Positions 15,006 through 24,565 are shown, numbered from the stretch's first letter. The stretch: DNA of 64,000 bases from Pedobacter sp. N36a (GCF_014472395.1 NZ_JACSZW010000012.1:1-64000); one strand, 5' to 3'. Program-made: numbers and translations. Notes: generated by a model from the sequence alone, not told the origin.

Positions 15006-17450
15006 ATGAAAAGACTACTATTTTTTGCTGCACTGCTACTTTTTAACTTTCAAGCTATTGCCCAAATGGTACAAAAAGGAACCATTACAGGAATGATTAT
15101 TGATTCTGCAACCAATAAAGCAATTGATTATGCCACGATTACGCTATTTGAAGAAGGTAAAACCAAGAGCATAAATGGAGCATTGGCTGATGAAAAGGGG
15201 AAATTTTCATTAAAAGATGTGTCATATGGAAATTACCGCATAGTGTTTTATTTTTTAGGCTACAAACAAAAAGAAATTACAACTATCACCATAAAATCGG
15301 CGGTGTTAAACTTGGGTACAATTGCGCTTTTACCTAGTAACACTAGCTTATCAACTGTAGAAATTGTTGCCGAAAAACCACTGATTGAAAACAAAATTGA
15401 TCGCCTGGTTTACAATGCTGAAAAAGATGTAACCGCCATGGGAGGGAATGCAACAGATGTGTTAAGAAAGGTGCCTTTATTATCAGTAGATATAGATGGA
15501 AATGTCTCTTTGAGGGGCGACCAAAATGTAAAGATCTTAATTAATGGCAAACCATCTGGTGCCATGTCAACTAATGTAGGAGATGCTTTAAAAATGATCC
15601 CTGCAGATCAGATTAGCAATGTTGAGGTGATTACCAGTCCATCTGCCAAATATGATGGTGAAGGTACTTCTGGAATTATTAACATTATCACTAAAAAGAA
15701 AACAGTAGCAGGTATCAATGGCTCTTTCTCGGCTGGTGTTGGCACCAGACAGAATAATACCAATGCCAATTTGAACATTAGAAAAGGAAAATTGGGTATT
15801 GTAGCAAATGCTGGGGTAAACTGGATGTGGCCACAAATTACTACCAATACCTTTAGTCAGGTAGATAAAAATGGAAATAGCTTGTTGTTTCAAAGCGGAG
15901 AAAACAATACCACACGCGGCGGTGGCCGAGGATCTGTAGGTATAGATTACGATTTCGACAAGAAGAACCTCTTTACTACCACGCTTACAGTAAATAAATT
16001 TGATATGGACTTTGACGGAACTTCTCAATCTATATTTAAAAATCAATCTATTTTGGCTAGCAATAAGGTGCAAAATACAGGTTCTAATGGGCTAGACTGG
16101 TCGACAAGCTACACCCATAAGTTCGATAAAGAAAAGCAGGAACTGATTTTTGCTGGTCAATTTTCTAGAAATGAAAGCAATACAGATTACACTACACTTT
16201 ACACAAATGGAGATCGGATGAACGAGTATGGTTTAAACAAAGGACTAAATGACGAATTAACATTTCAGGTAGATTATGTGCAGCCTTTAAAAAAAACAGC
16301 TACACTAGAGTTTGGGGCTAAAACAATTTTAAGAGATATCAATAGTAATGTTTTATTAGAGGAAATAAACGATGGGGCTTATGTGTTAAATCAAGATCGT
16401 TCTTATAACTTTAATTACCATCAGGATGTGATGGCAACCTATACTTCTTTAAACATACAGTTAAGCAAAAATTACCAGTTAATGGCAGGCCTACGGGCAG
16501 AACAAACCCTTATTAATGGTGAATCGGCAGGGAGCCTACAGGCTTTTAAAAACGAATATCTAAATATTTTGCCCAGTGCCATTATTTCTCGAAAAATAGG
16601 GCGAATGTCTAGTTTAAAGTTAAGCTATAACCAACGTATCCAAAGACCTAGCTTATTCTATTTAAACCCATTCAGAAACACTTCAGACCCAGTTAACCAA
16701 AGTCAAGGTAACCCAACATTAAAACCAGAATTAGCGCATAACTTCGAATTGGCTTATGCTACTTTTTATAAAGGAATGGTTTTAAACACGTCAGTTTATT
16801 ACCGTTTAACCAACGATGTAATAGAAAGTTTATTCACTAATCAGACTAATCCGGATGGATCTGGGCAGCCTATTGTTTTACAAAGCTTTGATAACATAGG
16901 GAGAAATAAGTCTTTAGGTCTCAATGTTTTCGCTTCCATTTCACCTATAAACCCACTTACGCTAAGATCAAACCTCAGTTTGTTTACCTATAGCATACAA
17001 GCAAATAATGTAAGTGATAATTTGAGTGCACAAACAGATCAAACCTTTTTAATGTATCGTGCTTTTGTAAATGCAAGTTATGTGATTAAAGCTGGTTTTA
17101 CTGCCGAGACATTTTTTATTTTGAATGCACCCAAACGTACTTTTCAAGGCACCAGTCCTTCGTTTAACATGTGGAGTTTAGGCTTAAAGAAAGAAGTGCT
17201 TAATAAGAAAGCAAGTATCGGGTTAAATATACTGGATCCGTTTAATGAAACTAAGACTTTCAAATCTGAAGTCTTTACGCCAAACTATAATCAAAAAAGT
17301 AGTTTTGCGGTGCCTTTCCGTTCTTTTGGACTTAGTTTTAGCTGGAACTTTGGTAAAATGAACTTCAAGGATGCACCACGAAAAAGCCGAGGAATTAAAA
17401 ATGATGATCAAAAGAAAGAAGAAGCGCAACAAGGCACAGTTACCCAATAG
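15006..17450 (+). CDS. TonB-linked outer-membrane beta-barrel protein
   Basis: The protein has 814 residues with a Sec signal at 1-19 (ending QAIA), a carboxypeptidase-regulatory-like beta-sandwich at about 24-110, and a plug-like domain at about 125-235 (TDVLRKVPLLSVDIDGNVSL, RGDQNVKILINGKPSG). A large C-terminal barrel of the outer-membrane beta-barrel family PF14905 follows. Such proteins resemble TonB receptors but usually lack a SusD partner, and substrates are mostly unknown. It is divergent from the LytTR two-component genes across 248 bp, suggesting control by them. The last 25 residues are charged and lie beyond the barrel. Confidence 0.88.
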   Translation: MKRLLFFAALLLFNFQAIAQMVQKGTITGMIIDSATNKAIDYATITLFEEGKTKSINGALADEKGKFSLKDVSYGNYRIVFYFLGYKQKEITTITIKSAVLNLGTIALLPSNTSLSTVEIVAEKPLIENKIDRLVYNAEKDVTAMGGNATDVLRKVPLLSVDIDGNVSLRGDQNVKILINGKPSGAMSTNVGDALKMIPADQISNVEVITSPSAKYDGEGTSGIINIITKKKTVAGINGSFSAGVGTRQNNTNANLNIRKGKLGIVANAGVNWMWPQITTNTFSQVDKNGNSLLFQSGENNTTRGGGRGSVGIDYDFDKKNLFTTTLTVNKFDMDFDGTSQSIFKNQSILASNKVQNTGSNGLDWSTSYTHKFDKEKQELIFAGQFSRNESNTDYTTLYTNGDRMNEYGLNKGLNDELTFQVDYVQPLKKTATLEFGAKTILRDINSNVLLEEINDGAYVLNQDRSYNFNYHQDVMATYTSLNIQLSKNYQLMAGLRAEQTLINGESAGSLQAFKNEYLNILPSAIISRKIGRMSSLKLSYNQRIQRPSLFYLNPFRNTSDPVNQSQGNPTLKPELAHNFELAYATFYKGMVLNTSVYYRLTNDVIESLFTNQTNPDGSGQPIVLQSFDNIGRNKSLGLNVFASISPINPLTLRSNLSLFTYSIQANNVSDNLSAQTDQTFLMYRAFVNASYVIKAGFTAETFFILNAPKRTFQGTSPSFNMWSLGLKKEVLNKKASIGLNILDPFNETKTFKSEVFTPNYNQKSSFAVPFRSFGLSFSWNFGKMNFKDAPRKSRGIKNDDQKKEEAQQGTVTQ

Positions 17451-17569
17451 CAACACTACTGTTAGTTTTGAATAAATTCTACAAAAGGTATTTGATAAAC
17501 AGATACAAAGGTAGGACGACCTTTAAGTCTTTTTTGGACTTACACCAAGTGAAAGAATTACTTATTAAA

Positions 17570-17885
17570 ATGAATAATTCTTCAAATCCTATGGAGATCA
17601 CGGGAATATTATGGGTGGTAAGTGGATTGATCCTGATATAAGTTGCTGCTGGAGTGATCACTGCACATTATGGGATGGAAGGAGATGCCTTCTATGGTTT
17701 TGACCTGGCCAGGACGCTTCCGTATGCCATTAGCCAAACCTGGCATGTTCAGCTTGATATTCTTTCTTTTTATTTGCATACTGATCATTGTTTTGGGCTC
17801 GATGGCCTGACAATGGATGGGTGTGATGCAGAAACTTGGGCTTGAAACCAATTGCTGGTTCGGTCATCAGGGTTACGAATACGGT
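17570..17885 (+). pseudogene. Fragment of quinol-dependent nitric oxide reductase (norB/norZ)
   Basis: From ATG 17570 the reading ILWVVSGLILI, stop (17639-17641), VAAGVITAHYGMEGDAFYGF and LPYAISQTWHVQL matches the N-terminus of qNOR. After a frame change and loss of about 25 residues near 17755 it resumes as FFLFICILIIVLGSMA, stop (17808-17810), QWMGVMQKLGLETN and WFGHQGYEYG, which is diagnostic for this enzyme. Homology ends at about 17885. The catalytic 12-helix core is absent, so this is a dead fragment of a nitric oxide detoxification gene. Confidence 0.75.
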
Positions 17886-18124
17886 CAGAGCTGCGCGGAA
17901 CTGCCGGAAAATATGAACTTCAGTTCCCGCAGGAAAAAACAGATGCAGCGGAGGTGATGCCAATGTCAGATCAGGCTGTTTCCATGATGGGAATTCAAAA
18001 CACAGCAAGCATTCTTGTTTTTAAAGGGTTGAGGTATTCCAGATTGAAGACCTTCTTTACCCATTTGCTGGCAGATGCAATAAAAGCTAATTTGCGATGC
18101 TATATTTGCATTGTGAACTTACCT

Positions 18125-18343
18125 ATGCGCATCAACTTTGAGGACAAAGATTATACTTACCTCATTATTACCAAGGGAATTACCAAACTAACTGCTGAAA
18201 TTCAGATTAACCTGAATGATAGGGAATATCAGCTGGTTTGTAATTCAAAAGGGGATTGGGATGCTGTTGATGCAACTGTAAACGATAACCCCGGACTGCT
18301 CAAAGCCATAGGTAGAAACATCAAACTCCGCTACCGGTTGTAA
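18125..18343 (+). CDS. Small hypothetical protein, 72 residues
   Basis: The start chosen is ATG 18125, although the frame stays open upstream to 17852 through sequence that does not look related. The protein reads as an alternating beta-strand pattern (YTYLIITKGITKLTAEIQIN, then REYQLVCNSKGDWDAVD) and ends LLKAIGRNIKLRYRL, a basic tail I associate with small conserved proteins of Sphingobacteriaceae. I can give no function. It follows the norB remnant. Confidence 0.45.
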   Translation: MRINFEDKDYTYLIITKGITKLTAEIQINLNDREYQLVCNSKGDWDAVDATVNDNPGLLKAIGRNIKLRYRL

Positions 18344-18363
18344 TTTGCTGGACTTTAATTAGT

Positions 18364-18726
18364 TTAATGGAGATTGCCCGGGCTGAGTACAGAAAATATT
18401 TTTTCAAACCTTTCCGCATTAAATTTAATACTGACCCGCAGTGTATAGCCACCATAGTGAATTTCTTTGATGAAATCCTGGAAAACAGGTTTGATAAATT
18501 CAATAAATTTCGTACTATAAGCTTCAAAATCAGGTTCAATGAATTTCTCTTGATAGGCTTCATTGAATTCATAAAAATTGAAATTTATCGCATGTTCAGT
18601 GACATCCTTAAATCTGGTTTTGTAGGTAATGTTGGAGTTTAATGCTGAATTCAGGCGAATGTAAGTGATGATTTTATACTGTAAGAGATCGATCGTGTCT
18701 GTATATGCTAAAGCTCTTGCTGCCAT
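18364..18726 (-). CDS. Hypothetical protein, about 120 residues
   Basis: A minus-strand frame starts at ATG 18726 (MAARALAYTDTIDLL); the same frame extends to an earlier Met at 18768 with a less likely start. The protein is rich in Phe, Tyr, Asn and Glu, with no signal peptide and no motif I recognise. A shorter opposing frame overlaps it. It ends 20 bp past the convergent small gene at 18343. The coding call rests on frame length and residue balance only. Confidence 0.4.
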   Translation of the reverse strand: MAARALAYTDTIDLLQYKIITYIRLNSALNSNITYKTRFKDVTEHAINFNFYEFNEAYQEKFIEPDFEAYSTKFIEFIKPVFQDFIKEIHYGGYTLRVSIKFNAERFEKIFSVLSPGNLH

Positions 18727-18970
18727 GATGAAAGAATTAGAATACAAGTGTGCTAAAAATATTAGCAATTAGTGTTGATTATTTTTCTTTTTAACCAAAG
18801 GGCCCATACAATCAAATTAGGACTAATCGATTATCTATCCTAACAATTATCCCATTTGATCAGGGTGTTGATTCAGTGTTTAACTTAACAGGTAGGAGGA
18901 ATATTCTTGAAATGTTAAATAAAGTTTTTATGCTTATCACGAATTTTTATTCGCTCTTCTGCTTCGCTTT

Positions 18971-19195
18971 TTAGCTCTGCAATCGTTTTTTCCTTGAGGC
19001 CAGGATCCATTTTTTTAGTTCAGTTTTATTAAAGTATAGTCTTTTTCCAGGCTTACTTACCGGGATTTGTTGCCGGCTTACTTTCGTGTATAAAGCAGGT
19101 ACGGTTACTTTTAAGAATTCCGCGGCCTCAGTTATGCTCAGCAGCTGGTTCTCTTGCTGTTCTTTGGGCTGTAATTCATGTATCATTTCCTCCAT
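18971..19195 (-). CDS. Excisionase-like HTH protein, probably 5'-truncated by a stop
   Basis: The protein has 74 residues, with an HTH_17 domain at about 20-70 (LLSITEAAEFLKVTVPALYT, then KRLYFNKTELKKWI). It is a clear paralogue of the gene at 9057-9410. The sequence upstream of its ATG is homologous to the other gene's N-terminal helix (FSFDKLPEVVRQ, stop, FEKIEK) and contains an in-frame TGA at about 19218. The long form is therefore broken and only the HTH part can be made. The ancestral start is not clear. Confidence 0.65.
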   Translation of the reverse strand: MEEMIHELQPKEQQENQLLSITEAAEFLKVTVPALYTKVSRQQIPVSKPGKRLYFNKTELKKWILASRKKRLQS

Positions 19196-19322
19196 TTTTT
19201 CTATTTTCTCAAATCACTGACGGACGACTTCAGGGAGTTTGTCGAAGCTGAATGGTTCTATGGGTAGTGCATTTTCTTTTATAGGTCTTTTAGCAATGAT
19301 GAGTTTTTATAGTCGGAAGAAA

Positions 19323-19334
19323 TCCCATATGGGA
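19323..19334. promoter_or_regulatory. 12-bp palindrome TCCCATATGGGA, copy 2
   Basis: This copy is identical to 9627-9638 and likewise lies upstream of an excisionase-like HTH gene on the minus strand. The surrounding bases also agree (GAA.TCCCATATGGGATAAA). The rest of the stretch up to the GH16 gene at 19593 shows no gene. Confidence 0.45.
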
Positions 19335-19592
19335 TAAAGGTTTTCAGCATGAATCTGTGAATAGAGAAAAATGCTTACACATAAAGAATGAATAGGGTCA
19401 TTTTTAATGAGCATTTATAAAGTCCTTTGCGGGATTGCCCAATAGAATGGATATTCTGGGTATTAAACGAAACAGTTGAGATGTGCAAGATACAATTGGA
19501 TAAAATTGAATCCAAAGTGGATATATACGAACACTGAATTCTACTGATTGTGTTATTATTGTGTTTTTTAAATGTTGATTTTTTTAAAACAT

Positions 19593-20405
19593 ATGAAAAT
19601 TTTGAATCTATTAGTCACTGGTGTTTTATTATGCTGTTCTTGCTCCAAACTCATACATAAGCGGGATAAATTAAACACCGCTGCGGGCTCAGTTGTATGG
19701 AGAATGGTGTTTTCTGATGAGTTCAATACAAATGGAACGTTCGATGCCAGGAAATGGCGCTTCTGTGAACGTCGGACCTCTGCTTGGAGTAAGTACTTAA
19801 CCTCAGGTCCGGCTTATGCGCAGCAGGACGGGGCGAACCTGATTTTGAAAATGGACAATGCAGTGATTGCCGGTGATGATGTCCCTTACCATTCAGGGGG
19901 TATCCAAACCGCTGGAAAATTCAGCATCCGTTATGGAAAAATAGAAGTACGGGCGAAGTTCAAAGCCGGAAGGGGTTCCTGGCCGGCAATTTGGATGATG
20001 CCTGAATTGCCAAGCTCTTATGGGCCATGGCCAAATAGTGGTGAGATCGATATCATGGAACATGTAAATAACGAAATTAGGATTCACCAGACGATCCACA
20101 ATGGCTCAGTAACCAATGCTAGCGGAGCAAGTACGGCCACACATGCCGCAAATTATAAGGTAGACGATTACAATACCTATAGCATCATTTGGAGCCCCGA
20201 TGCCATAGAATTTTATGTAAATGATCTCCTTCAATATACTTATGCAAAAGCAGCAAATGCCAGTTCCCAGCAATGGCCATTTGATCAACCTTTTTATCTG
20301 ATTCTAAATCAGGCGGGTGGTGCAGGCTGGCCAGGACCTATTACTGAGGCCGATCTCCCTTTTGAATTGAAGGTGGATTGGGTAAGAATGTATAAACCCT
20401 TGTAA
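19593..20405 (+). CDS. GH16 family glycoside hydrolase lipoprotein
   Basis: The protein has 270 residues. I chose ATG 19593 because it directly precedes the signal MKILNLLVTGVLLCCSCSK, a lipoprotein-type leader; an ATG at 19572 would add seven residues. The GH16 catalytic signature EIDIMEH gives nucleophile Glu151, Asp153 and acid/base Glu156. Family motifs FSDEFNTNGTFDARKW, RYGKIEVRAKFKAGRG and WPAIWMMP are present. GH16 enzymes cut internal beta-1,3 or beta-1,4 bonds in laminarin, agar-type galactans, or poly-LacNAc. Convergent with the HTCS gene (4-bp gap), it is likely the outer-surface endo-enzyme of PUL1. Confidence 0.9.
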   Translation: MKILNLLVTGVLLCCSCSKLIHKRDKLNTAAGSVVWRMVFSDEFNTNGTFDARKWRFCERRTSAWSKYLTSGPAYAQQDGANLILKMDNAVIAGDDVPYHSGGIQTAGKFSIRYGKIEVRAKFKAGRGSWPAIWMMPELPSSYGPWPNSGEIDIMEHVNNEIRIHQTIHNGSVTNASGASTATHAANYKVDDYNTYSIIWSPDAIEFYVNDLLQYTYAKAANASSQQWPFDQPFYLILNQAGGAGWPGPITEADLPFELKVDWVRMYKPL

Positions 20406-20409
20406 AGGT

Positions 20410-23400
20410 TTATACTCCTGACTTAGCTTTACTATTTTTACGATAGAGTGTAGGGCTGGTATGGTAAAATTGTTTAAAAACAGTACTGAAGTAACGTTGA
20501 TTAGCAAATCCTACGGTATCGGCAATTTCCATGATAGCCAGATCTGAATGGCTCAGCAAATAGGCGGCCTTTTCTAGGCGGAATTTATTGATATAGTCGT
20601 TCACGCCAATATCGGCTATGCTTTTGAGTTTACTGTATAGGCTCGCCCGACTCATGGCCATTTTATCGGTCAGGAAATCTACTTGCAGCTGCTCATTGTC
20701 TAGATTGTGGGTAATCAGTTCATTCAGCTTGCGCATAAATGACTCATCAGCGCTGCTATAGGTTCCTTCTTCCACAGGAATAAATAGGCTGGATTTTTTA
20801 TATTTAGCCTTCAGAGCTTCACGGTTTTTTAATAAATTAGCCAGAATGGTTTGTAGGAAATCCAGCTCGAAAGGCTTAGAAATGTAGGCATCTGCACCAA
20901 GTTTATAGCCTAGGTTTCTACTTTCTGCATCGCTTTGTGTGGTGAGCAGCACAATGGGAATATGGCTTATGCTGATATCTTCTTTGATAAGCTGGCAAAG
21001 CGCAAAGCCATCCATCCCCGGCATCATCACATCACTCAGGATAATATCGGGATGCTGGGTTTTTATCAGTTCCAATGCCTGAAGGCCCTGTTCTGCCTCA
21101 AACAGTGCTGAAAAATAGGGTTTTAAACTCTCCAATAAAAATAGGCGCAATTCCGGCTCATCTTCTACGATCAATAAGGAATAACCGGTGGTTGGGAAAT
21201 TCTTGTGCTGCCTAGAGGCTTCAGGTTCGGAAATGGAAGCCGGTATAAGGCTATTTTTTGTCAAGCTCCGACCGGGGCTTTCCTTTTGTGATTCTAGCTG
21301 TACTGGGAGTTCAAAATAGAAGGTAGCTCCTTGCTTACTGTTTTTCTCCGCTCCGATATGCCCGCCATGCAGCTCTACTAATATTTTTGAAAAAGAAAGC
21401 CCAATTCCTGTTCCATGGTGCTGATGGGTGCCCTGGTAAAAAGGTTTAAACAGCTGACTGGTATCTACATGTTCTAGGCCAATACCTTCATCAATTACCG
21501 CTATGCGGATAAAATCAGCCTTGGCACTGCTGCTGATGGTTAAAATGCTATCCGCATTACTGAATTTAAGGGCATTTACCAGGAGATTAGACAGTATGAG
21601 TTCACACTTTTTCTCATCAAAAGCAATTTCTCCAATACTATCTTCCAGCTGATACTCGGTCCTTATGCCCTTGGCTTCAAACTCATTGGAAAAATTATCT
21701 GCTATTTTACGAATCCATTGATTGAGGTTTTGACGGCTCAATTTAAGTTGTTCCTGACCCAGCTCAATTTTCCGTACGTCCAGTACCATATCAATGATTT
21801 CCTTCATATGACTGGCCTGTTTGTAAACACCACGAAGCTTTTTGTTAAGGTCTTGGTCCAGGTTTTTATTGCTTAGCATCCTTTGAAGAGGGGAGTAAAT
21901 CAGGGTGAGTGGGGTTCTTAATTCATGACTGATGTGGATTAGGAACCTGATCTTGGCTTCATCGGTCTTTTGTTCAAGTGCTTTCATATCCCATTGCAGC
22001 TTGCGTTCCTTTTTGGCAATGGCCATTCGGTAAAATATCCCGATTAAACCTGCAGTTGTAATTAATACGAGTCCAATAAACCATAAACTCCTATACCATG
22101 GCGGGGTAACGCTGATGTTTAATACAGCTGAAAATTTACTCCAGCCTCCATTTTTAAGTCCGCATGATACCAGGATTTTGTAATTGCCTGTAGGTAAGGA
22201 TCCAATAGCCAGGGAATGGTCGTATGTTTCAATGATCTGCTCATCCAGCCCAGTAATTTTAAACCGAAACATCTTTTTACGGAAAACATCCTTTTCCCTA
22301 GCCATGATCCTGATCACTAGCGAGCTTTGATTCCATGGAATACTGACCCAGTTGGATTTATCAAGCCGATTAATGACCAAAGGAATACCATTTAGTTCCA
22401 TGCCCATCAATTCTATCACTGGGGCATCTGCTGTGATGGCTGGGATGTTCTTTTTGATATGAAGCAGTCCTCTTACACCACCCAGATATATGTCTCCGTT
22501 GGCGGCAACCAAAGATGGTTTGTAAAGGAATTCGTTAGGAACTACACCATCGGATTCCCCAAATGCTAAAAATTTGTTTTCCTCAATAAGGTACAAGAAT
22601 ACCATATTCTGTGCGCCAATCCACAACCGACCAGTACTGTCTGCAACTAAGGTCGAAACTTCATTGAATAAACTCGTTTTAATCTTTTTGAGCAGGCGTT
22701 GTTTAGGATCGTAGCGCATCAGTCCGTCGCGATTCCCGATCCAGAAAACACCTTGCTTGTCGCGACCTGCAGCGGTAATCGGATTTCCATTGGGCTGGAT
22801 GTGGACAATATTTTTGATCCGGTTCTGTGCATGATTGAGCTCAAATATCCCGTAAGGTCCAAAGAGGTAAGTCCGCGCTGCATCGGAAAATATTTTCAGC
22901 AAAGGGCTGTGGGTATTCTGGCCTGAATGATAATTAGCCACAGTAAATTTCTGACTTGGAATATGGTATTGAAAAGCCTGGCTTGCAAACAAGTACAGGT
23001 AATCCTGACTGATGCGATTTACATTTACAGCTATACCAGAGGATTTAATGATTTCGCCCTGAGAATTAATTTTGTTGTTATGAAAGGGTTGAATTGCTCC
23101 ACTGACTTTATTGAAAAGGAATAATCCCTTACTAAATGCAGAAATGAGCAGCTCTTGATCGCTAAATGAGGTAATGGAGGCGATTTTTAAACCATAGGTC
23201 GGCAAATAGTGTTTAAATACCATTTTGTCTGGGTCAAACCGATTTATTCCGCCACCATCGGTACCGATCCATAAAACACCTGTTTTTTCTTCATAGAGAC
23301 TCAGTACTGTTTTTTCGCTCAGCCCATATATGCCATTCAGCGGCCCATCTTTATAGGTGTTGAAAAATGCTTTTCTGATAGAAATGAGGCCACCCCGGAT

Positions 23401-24381
23401 GCTTCCAGCCCACAGATTATCCTCATGGTCATGGTATAAGGTTAAAATAGAGTTTTCAGGAAGTGAGGAAGAATTGCCAGGAATATGCTTCAGCGCAGTA
23501 AATGATCTGGAGTTCAGGTCCAGGATATTGATGCCACCACCATCAGTGGCAATCCAGAGCTTGCCCTTGCGTTCCAGAATATCCAGCACCACATCATTGC
23601 TGAGCCCGGAGTTTTGACTGTCGTAATGGAAAAGCTGTTTTCCACTCTTGTCGTAAGCCTTGATCCCCTGCCCATAGGAGGCAATCCAAACCTGCTGCTT
23701 AGGGTCTACGTATAAAGCCATGATCTCCCGCTCTTTTATAAAAGGAACAGGATTTATCGACTTGTCTGTTGGATTAAATATCCACACGCCATTTCTTCGC
23801 GTATAGAGAAGCACTTGCTGATGATGCCATAGTTTCATCCCTGTAAACATTTCTGTGCTTTTTTCTTTGGTTGAATTTGGCATCAGCTGGATCTGTTTTT
23901 TCGCGAAGCTGAATTTATAAATGTTTCCCTCTCCGCCAAATATTACTCCTGTGGGCAGCTCCACTGCTGAGCGTACCACCAAAGGTTTCTTCTGATATTT
24001 TATGGCCTCAAAATTATCTGTATCGGGGTTGTACAGCGCAAGGCCATTTTCTGTACCGATCCAGATATTACCGGTTTTATCCTCAAGGATAAAATTAATC
24101 TGGTTGCCGGGAATAGATTTTGAATCGTTCTTTTTATAGACATAGCTTTTAAGACTATACCTGTCAAAGCGGTTCAGTCCAGATTTTGTACCTATCCATA
24201 CGAATCCATTGCGATCATTGAGTATACAGCGTACGGTAGACTGGCTCAAGCCTTCATTTAAGGAGATCTGCTTAAAATAATAACCCTGGTCTGCCCGGAT
24301 GTCCTGACTCCAAATCAAAGAAAAAAAAAGAAGCAATACGAACATTGCTTTTGAGTATTTGTATGCCAAACTGCCTGTCAA
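20410..24381 (-). CDS. Hybrid two-component system regulator (HTCS)
   Basis: The protein has 1323 residues in one chain: signal/TM at about 11-26, a two-component-propeller periplasmic sensor (repeats with FVWIGTKSGLNRF and NIWIGTENGLALY) to about 650, a Y_Y_Y domain to about 760, and one TM at about 765-787. Next come HisKA with His819 (HISHELRTP), HATPase (GTGIGLSFSKILVELHGGHI), a receiver with Asp1117 (LSDVMMPGMDG) and a C-terminal AraC HTH at about 1220-1320. HTCS proteins sense released oligosaccharides in the periplasm and switch on the adjacent PUL. The divergent susC at 24601 marks PUL1 as its target. Confidence 0.95.
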   Translation of the reverse strand: MTGSLAYKYSKAMFVLLLFFSLIWSQDIRADQGYYFKQISLNEGLSQSTVRCILNDRNGFVWIGTKSGLNRFDRYSLKSYVYKKNDSKSIPGNQINFILEDKTGNIWIGTENGLALYNPDTDNFEAIKYQKKPLVVRSAVELPTGVIFGGEGNIYKFSFAKKQIQLMPNSTKEKSTEMFTGMKLWHHQQVLLYTRRNGVWIFNPTDKSINPVPFIKEREIMALYVDPKQQVWIASYGQGIKAYDKSGKQLFHYDSQNSGLSNDVVLDILERKGKLWIATDGGGINILDLNSRSFTALKHIPGNSSSLPENSILTLYHDHEDNLWAGSIRGGLISIRKAFFNTYKDGPLNGIYGLSEKTVLSLYEEKTGVLWIGTDGGGINRFDPDKMVFKHYLPTYGLKIASITSFSDQELLISAFSKGLFLFNKVSGAIQPFHNNKINSQGEIIKSSGIAVNVNRISQDYLYLFASQAFQYHIPSQKFTVANYHSGQNTHSPLLKIFSDAARTYLFGPYGIFELNHAQNRIKNIVHIQPNGNPITAAGRDKQGVFWIGNRDGLMRYDPKQRLLKKIKTSLFNEVSTLVADSTGRLWIGAQNMVFLYLIEENKFLAFGESDGVVPNEFLYKPSLVAANGDIYLGGVRGLLHIKKNIPAITADAPVIELMGMELNGIPLVINRLDKSNWVSIPWNQSSLVIRIMAREKDVFRKKMFRFKITGLDEQIIETYDHSLAIGSLPTGNYKILVSCGLKNGGWSKFSAVLNISVTPPWYRSLWFIGLVLITTAGLIGIFYRMAIAKKERKLQWDMKALEQKTDEAKIRFLIHISHELRTPLTLIYSPLQRMLSNKNLDQDLNKKLRGVYKQASHMKEIIDMVLDVRKIELGQEQLKLSRQNLNQWIRKIADNFSNEFEAKGIRTEYQLEDSIGEIAFDEKKCELILSNLLVNALKFSNADSILTISSSAKADFIRIAVIDEGIGLEHVDTSQLFKPFYQGTHQHHGTGIGLSFSKILVELHGGHIGAEKNSKQGATFYFELPVQLESQKESPGRSLTKNSLIPASISEPEASRQHKNFPTTGYSLLIVEDEPELRLFLLESLKPYFSALFEAEQGLQALELIKTQHPDIILSDVMMPGMDGFALCQLIKEDISISHIPIVLLTTQSDAESRNLGYKLGADAYISKPFELDFLQTILANLLKNREALKAKYKKSSLFIPVEEGTYSSADESFMRKLNELITHNLDNEQLQVDFLTDKMAMSRASLYSKLKSIADIGVNDYINKFRLEKAAYLLSHSDLAIMEIADTVGFANQRYFSTVFKQFYHTSPTLYRKNSKAKSGV

Positions 24382-24532
24382 TTAGTTTGACCTAAATATA
24401 AGGAACAAGTAGCGTAATGTGGTAGCAATAGCAGCTGTTAATGCTTTTTGAGCCTGATATTGGACAATTCTGGAGTAAATGCAGACAAGAACGAACATTT
24501 GGTATGTGCATGCAGCGCTACTTTTGATTCAG

Positions 24533-24565
24533 CCATTAAGGTCTTTTAGTGCCTTAATGGTTTTT
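24533..24565 (+). promoter_or_regulatory. Terminator-like hairpin in the susC1 leader
   Basis: A perfect 9-bp stem (CCATTAAGG / CCTTAATGG) with a 10-base loop is followed directly by TTTTT. It ends 35 bp before the ATG of susC. The upstream gene is divergent, so nothing reads into it except the susC leader itself. An attenuator or mRNA-stability element is more likely than a gene-end terminator. Confidence 0.55.

Noticed and set aside
17852..18124. Upstream extension of the small gene at 18125
   Set aside because: The extra 91 codons begin inside the norB remnant in a different frame and lack family resemblance, so a start at 18125 was preferred. Part of it (MPMSDQAVSMMGIQNTASI) may be a shred of an efflux adaptor, but this could not be supported.
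9057..19334. A complete integrative element bounded by the two HTH genes
   Set aside because: No integrase, relaxase or attachment-site pair was found inside, so only the paralogy and shared palindrome are reported.
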